From assembly GCA_017416505.1 (NCBI GenBank), contig JAFQCI010000002.1, positions 1 through 15,865 on the forward strand: a stretch of DNA of 15,865 nt, read 5' to 3'. Both the position numbers and the translations under genes were made by a program. Shown piece by piece: positions 12,913 to 15,865 of the stretch (position 1 is its first letter; each line of letters begins with the position of its first letter). This DNA comes from Lachnospiraceae bacterium. Lineage in GTDB: Bacteria; Bacillota_A; Clostridia; Lachnospirales; Lachnospiraceae. Under the pieces are notes generated by a model. It had not been told where the DNA came from and did not search any database. It was given only the letters and a program-made list of their open reading frames with translations.

Positions 12913-14015
12913 TGATTTTTAATATGTATAAAAAAGAATTGAAATTGTTTTTACGAAGCCCCTTTCAAGTGGTTTTTATGTTAGTGGCACCAGTAGTGTT
13001 AATTTTGGTGATGGGATATGCAATGTCCAATATTGTAGGAGTTTCTGCTGATATTGAAAATGATGCAAAATGCAAAGTGCTGTATGTGGTCGAAGAAGAT
13101 GCGAAAGAAGAAGACAAAAGCATTTTTCGTACCTTTATGATCTTTGGGGAAAATAGTATGGGAATCGAATGGGAGGAGGTAAATTCTTTTGAAGATGCAA
13201 AAGAAACTGTGGATTCCTGTGATGCTATTGCATTGATTCGGGTTTTTAAGGAGGGATTTTACTATTATCGTTCTCCCTATAATGAACCAACAGAAAGTAA
13301 GATTTTAAGGGCAGCTTATCATAATATGTTAGGTGAATTTGAAAGTATGGCAGAAAGTTCTGTTGTTTCATATGAAATCGAAGCAAAGACGGTGGATTCC
13401 TATACTTATTTTACCTTTGCCGAATTAGGGTTCATTATGCTGTACATTAGTTTAATCGTAGGGCAGAGTGTATTTGCGGAGAAGGATACAAAGGCATTTC
13501 GAAGAATATTCATTTCAAAAGCAAATATAGGTGCTATGCTGAGTTCAAAAGTGGCATTGGGTGTAACCATTGGAATGGTGCAGATAGCAGAGGCGTGGTT
13601 ATTATCTAAGCTGGCACTGGGGGTAACCTGGGGGAATAAGTCATGGCTAATTGTAGTGACATATCTGGTGTTAGCCTTATTTAGTTCTTTACTTGGCGCA
13701 ATGTTGGGACTGTTTGCAAAAACCAGGGCAGCTTTTAGTGATAAAGTACTGGTATTATCGATTCTGATTGGAATGTTGGGAGGAGGGCTGACACCTCTTA
13801 CTTTTTTGGATTCCATAAAAATAGTTTCTTACCTTTGTAAACTTAGCCCGCTTTACTGGATTGTGAATGGCGTCATTGCTCTTTCAGGAAATCAGTATAC
13901 AACAGACCACTATGTAGGAATGGCTCTTTGTTTGGGATTCGTATTGCTTATGTTGATGGTTTTCTGGCAAAAGAAAAAGCAGGAGTCAAAAAAGGGGGTA
14001 TTTATCTATGAGTAA
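12912..14015 (+). CDS. ABC-2 type exporter permease, first subunit
   Basis: A 367-residue membrane protein of the ABC-2 (ABC2_membrane_3) type. One N-terminal helix (about 18-42, VVFMLVAPVVLILVMGYAM) is followed by an extracytoplasmic domain of roughly 130 residues rich in acidic residues. A cluster of about five helices then runs from residue 170 to 355. The C-terminus is cytoplasmic and basic (QKKKQESKKG). This topology is typical of half-transporters that pair with a second, similar permease, here the next gene, which overlaps it by 8 nt. AAAGGAGC lies about 10 nt before the start. Confidence 0.9.
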   Translation: MIFNMYKKELKLFLRSPFQVVFMLVAPVVLILVMGYAMSNIVGVSADIENDAKCKVLYVVEEDAKEEDKSIFRTFMIFGENSMGIEWEEVNSFEDAKETVDSCDAIALIRVFKEGFYYYRSPYNEPTESKILRAAYHNMLGEFESMAESSVVSYEIEAKTVDSYTYFTFAELGFIMLYISLIVGQSVFAEKDTKAFRRIFISKANIGAMLSSKVALGVTIGMVQIAEAWLLSKLALGVTWGNKSWLIVVTYLVLALFSSLLGAMLGLFAKTRAAFSDKVLVLSILIGMLGGGLTPLTFLDSIKIVSYLCKLSPLYWIVNGVIALSGNQYTTDHYVGMALCLGFVLLMLMVFWQKKKQESKKGVFIYE

Positions 14016-15042
14016 TATATTAAAGAATACATGGAAACTTTTTTCAAGACATAAAGAATATGCTTCGACTATCATAGTAACTCCAATCATGATGTTGCTG
14101 ATATTTTCTTTTATCCTTTCCTTTCAATCCAAAGTAAATATCGCAGTAATAGATAAAAGCGGGGATGGGTTTGGAGCATATATGAAAGAAATTTTAGAGG
14201 ATACAGACCTTATCAAGATTCTTGATTTAGAAGAGTCTTCCATTGAAACAAACATTCAAGCTGGGAAAATAGAGTTTGCTGTTATGATAGAAGACAGCGA
14301 ATCTAAAAGCCCTGTGACGGTAATAAAATCAAAGGATTCTTCGGTTGCTACATATATGGAATACATCTTAAAGGGTGCAGTAGCAAAGTACAAAAATGAG
14401 GAAGTCGGAAATCTGCTTCAAAATGAGGTGGAAGAAAAGGGAGTACCCATTGGGAATGCTATGGGTATGGTAATTTTTAAAATGCTGGCGGCGGCTTCCT
14501 TGTTAGCAGAATTGATGATTATAGAAAAGAAGAGAGGTATCATACAAAGAATATTTATTAGTAAAACCAATCTTGCAACCTATCTTTTAGGACGGGGACT
14601 TGTATTTTTTATACATATGTTGATTTATATTGCTTGCTATTTCTTAACGGCTTTCTTATTCCACTTTGATTTTGAAATGAGAAATCCAATTCGAATGGCG
14701 GTCATTTTTATGGTGATGGGCGTTTTTACCACAACATTTGGAATGTTCCTGGGAGCAGTATTAAAAGACGAAGGTGCGGTATGGAATGTAGGGGTTCTTG
14801 TATTACTGCCAACTTCCATTTTATCGGGAGCTATGTTTCCTTTTGAATCTATGCCAAAGTTACTGAAAATAGTAGGTAGCTTTTTCCCTCAAAGATGGAT
14901 AGCATCAGCGGTAGAAATTCTTCAAAATGGGGGAAGTCTTATGGATACAGTAAAACCATTAGGGGCAGTACTCCTTGCCTCGCTTTGCATGTTTGCTTTT
15001 GCTTGTATGAAACTTGGAAAAAGAAAAAGGGTGAAAATATGA
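14008..15042 (+). CDS. ABC-2 type exporter permease, second subunit
   Basis: A 344-residue paralogous partner of the preceding permease with the same plan: a first helix at about 20-42 (STIIVTPIMMLLIFSFIL), an extracytoplasmic domain to about residue 150, then a five-helix bundle and a basic end (GKRKRVKI). The two subunits share the 'IIEKKRGIIQRIFISKTN / FAEKDTKAFRRIFISKAN' motif before their second helix, a conserved ABC-2 coupling region. They should form a heterodimer with the ATPase at 12175. The start ATG overlaps the previous stop by 8 nt. No terminator is apparent directly after the stop. Confidence 0.9.
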   Translation: MSNILKNTWKLFSRHKEYASTIIVTPIMMLLIFSFILSFQSKVNIAVIDKSGDGFGAYMKEILEDTDLIKILDLEESSIETNIQAGKIEFAVMIEDSESKSPVTVIKSKDSSVATYMEYILKGAVAKYKNEEVGNLLQNEVEEKGVPIGNAMGMVIFKMLAAASLLAELMIIEKKRGIIQRIFISKTNLATYLLGRGLVFFIHMLIYIACYFLTAFLFHFDFEMRNPIRMAVIFMVMGVFTTTFGMFLGAVLKDEGAVWNVGVLVLLPTSILSGAMFPFESMPKLLKIVGSFFPQRWIASAVEILQNGGSLMDTVKPLGAVLLASLCMFAFACMKLGKRKRVKI

Positions 15043-15061
15043 AAAATAAGCAAAAAAGAAC

Positions 15062-15090
15062 TTGACAAAAAGTAAAAACAGGATTACTAT
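15062..15090 (+). promoter_or_regulatory. Candidate promoter in the 15043-15291 gap
   Basis: TTGACA (15062-15067), a 17-bp spacer and TACTAT (15085-15090). The -10 overlaps the left edge of a 24-bp dyad, so it is likely controlled by whatever binds there. No gene starts within the following 190 nt. Confidence 0.55.
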
Positions 15091-15109
15091 TGTAATGTAT
15101 TACAATAGT
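15086..15109 (+). promoter_or_regulatory. 24-bp inverted repeat, operator-like
   Basis: ACTATTGTAAT (15086-15096), GT, ATTACAATAGT (15099-15109): perfect 11-bp arms. The half ATTGTAAT recurs at 15121-15128, 32 bp from the first, about three helical turns. As RNA it would form a stem with a very tight loop and no T run, so an operator is more likely than a terminator. Confidence 0.6.
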
Positions 15110-15130
15110 GGTTGACAAGAATTGTAATTT

Positions 15131-15160
15131 TTGTCGTGCTATTAAAAAAGATGTTATAAT
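15131..15160 (+). promoter_or_regulatory. Second candidate promoter in the gap
   Basis: TTGTCG (15131-15136) and the extended -10 TGTTATAAT (15152-15160) with an 18-bp spacer. Nothing recognisable as a gene lies between it and 15243; a small RNA or a long leader for the coiled-coil gene is possible. Confidence 0.5.
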
Positions 15161-15243
15161 ATAAAAAGCGAGATGCTCTACTTAAGAATTATGGGGATAT
15201 ACTCTCAACTAAGAAGAAGCAGATCAATTTTTATATAAAAAAC

Positions 15244-15271
15244 TTTACAACAAGGCAAAATATGATACAAT
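15244..15271 (+). promoter_or_regulatory. Proximal promoter of the coiled-coil gene
   Basis: TTTACA (15244-15249) and the extended -10 TGATACAAT (15263-15271), with a 16-bp spacer. Transcription would start a few bases before the ribosome site TAGGGGG (15277-15283). Confidence 0.6.
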
Positions 15272-15291
15272 TTATGTAGGGGGTGTTAATT

Positions 15292-15696
15292 ATGCAAGAT
15301 AGCGAAAAATTGGATCTCATACTTTCTGAGATTGGTGTTATGAAATCAGAAATTAGTGGCATAAAATCAGAGATGAGTGACATGAAATCAGAAATGAGTG
15401 GCATAAAATCTGAGGTGAATGTTATGAAATCAGAAATGAGTGACATGAAATCAGAGATGAGTGACATGAAATCTGAAAACAGTAGTATGAAATCAGAAAT
15501 CAGTAGTTTGAGATCACATATTGAAAATGTAACTGATAAAAATATTCAAACCATTGCAGAGGGGCATCTTGATTTGTCAAGAAAACTTGATGAGGTTTTA
15601 AAAGTTGAGAATGAAAAAGAGTTGCTTATCATTAGAGTGCGAATTATTGAAGATGAAATAAGACTAATAAAAGAGAAACTTGAAAAAATCGCATAG
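15292..15696 (+). CDS. Heptad-repeat coiled-coil protein, unknown function
   Basis: A 134-residue hydrophilic protein. After a short head (MQDSEKLDLILSEIGV), residues 17-79 are nine consecutive 7-residue units of the type MKSEMSD/IKSEISG, with Met/Ile at the core positions, followed by a helical C-terminal part (VENEKELLIIRVRIIEDEIRLIKEKLEKIA). The whole chain should be one long parallel or hairpin coiled coil, probably oligomeric. There is no catalytic motif, signal peptide or membrane segment. Similar heptad proteins are common hypothetical genes in Clostridia. The start chosen is ATG 15292 with TAGGGGG upstream; a GTG at 15283 lies within that ribosome site. It carries its own promoter and is unrelated in layout to the exporter. 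I do not recognise a function. Confidence 0.75.
   Translation: MQDSEKLDLILSEIGVMKSEISGIKSEMSDMKSEMSGIKSEVNVMKSEMSDMKSEMSDMKSENSSMKSEISSLRSHIENVTDKNIQTIAEGHLDLSRKLDEVLKVENEKELLIIRVRIIEDEIRLIKEKLEKIA
15340..15528 (+). repeat. 21-bp tandem repeats encoding the coiled coil
   Basis: Nine in-phase 21-bp units start at 15340, 15361, 15382, 15403, 15424, 15445, 15466, 15487 and 15508. Most read close to ATGAAATCAGAAATGAGTGAC; the last has diverged. Unit number could vary between strains by slippage or recombination. Confidence 0.88.
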
Positions 15697-15703
15697 AAGT
15701 AGA

Positions 15704-15779
15704 ACAGTATATTTGAGTTTAAGTATTGAAATACTGTGGTCGCAATCCCATTAGCTTTAGATGATGGGTTAAGACCACA
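15704..15779 (+). other. Overlapping hairpins downstream of the coiled-coil gene
   Basis: TGTGGTC (15735-15741) pairs with GACCACA (15773-15779), and CCCAT (15747-15751) with ATGGG (15764-15768) inside it. An alternative stem pairs ACAGTAT (15704-15710) with ATACTGT (15731-15737) and shares bases 15735-15737 with the first. There is no T run after it, so it is not a standard terminator. Confidence 0.45.
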
Positions 15780-15789
15780 AAATCAATTG

Positions 15790-15818
15790 TTGCAATAGCT
15801 TATATTTATTGTTATAAT
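15790..15818 (+). promoter_or_regulatory. Promoter reading out of the right end of the window
   Basis: TTGCAA (15790-15795), a 17-bp spacer and a perfect TATAAT (15813-15818). The gene it serves would begin beyond 15865. Confidence 0.6.
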
Positions 15819-15865
15819 TTGTATATATGCGAACATTGATAACTGTATATATAAGGTTGTGCTGA

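Noticed and set aside
15086..15109. CRISPR, T-box or riboswitch candidates in the window
   Set aside because: No regularly spaced repeats with unique spacers and no recognisable conserved RNA core; this dyad is better read as an operator.
15231..15467. Minus-strand frame with repeated LISDFM units
   Set aside because: It is the antisense image of the 21-bp coiled-coil repeats, which stay open in several frames.

Overview
The window looks like chromosome of a strictly anaerobic, low-GC Gram-positive bacterium, most likely a gut-type Lachnospiraceae/Clostridia. The evidence is AT-rich sequence, strong AGGAGG-type ribosome binding sites, a rubrerythrin fusion, a clostridial-type FeoB followed by its small Cys-rich membrane partner, and a cell-wall-binding repeat protein. 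Genus cannot be told from the sequence alone.

Layout. 1-230 is the tail of a choline/cell-wall-binding repeat protein. 444-1619 encodes one polypeptide joining a flavin reductase domain, a rubredoxin, a rubrerythrin and a second rubredoxin-like zinc/iron ribbon. 1901-6356 is a five-gene operon: an iron/heme-type ABC importer (lipoprotein, permease, ATPase), a flavodoxin and a HemW/HutW-like radical SAM enzyme. Together these look like anaerobic heme capture and heme-iron release. 6670-7687 holds an unannotated 53-residue membrane peptide and a ZIP metal transporter. 7905-10540 is feoA, feoB and the FeoB-associated Cys-rich protein. 10707-11180 is an unusual Cys-rich Fur-family regulator. 11384-11938 (minus strand) is a TetR regulator, divergent from a three-gene ABC-2 exporter at 12175-15042. 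15292-15696 encodes a heptad-repeat coiled-coil protein of unknown role.

The strongest unifying signal is a 16-bp operator, GTTAGW-N4-WCTAAC (TTAG-N6-CTAA). It stands in front of five transcription units: the heme operon (1853), the peptide/ZIP operon (6589), feoA (7851), feoB (8226) and the ABC-2 exporter (12129). The whole region therefore reads as one metal-responsive island, and the exporter, which would otherwise pass for a drug pump, appears to be a member. The regulator that binds the site is not identifiable with certainty from the window.

A second layer is small repeats. A 33-bp palindromic element occurs twice (7725 and 8259), identical in both copies. Each copy is bounded by its own perfect 8-bp direct repeat (GAAAAATT and AATCTGTA), as expected of a tiny mobile element that duplicates its target. 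A separate 142-bp, strongly folded, locally GC-richer element (11229-11370) lies between the convergent Fur-like and TetR genes.
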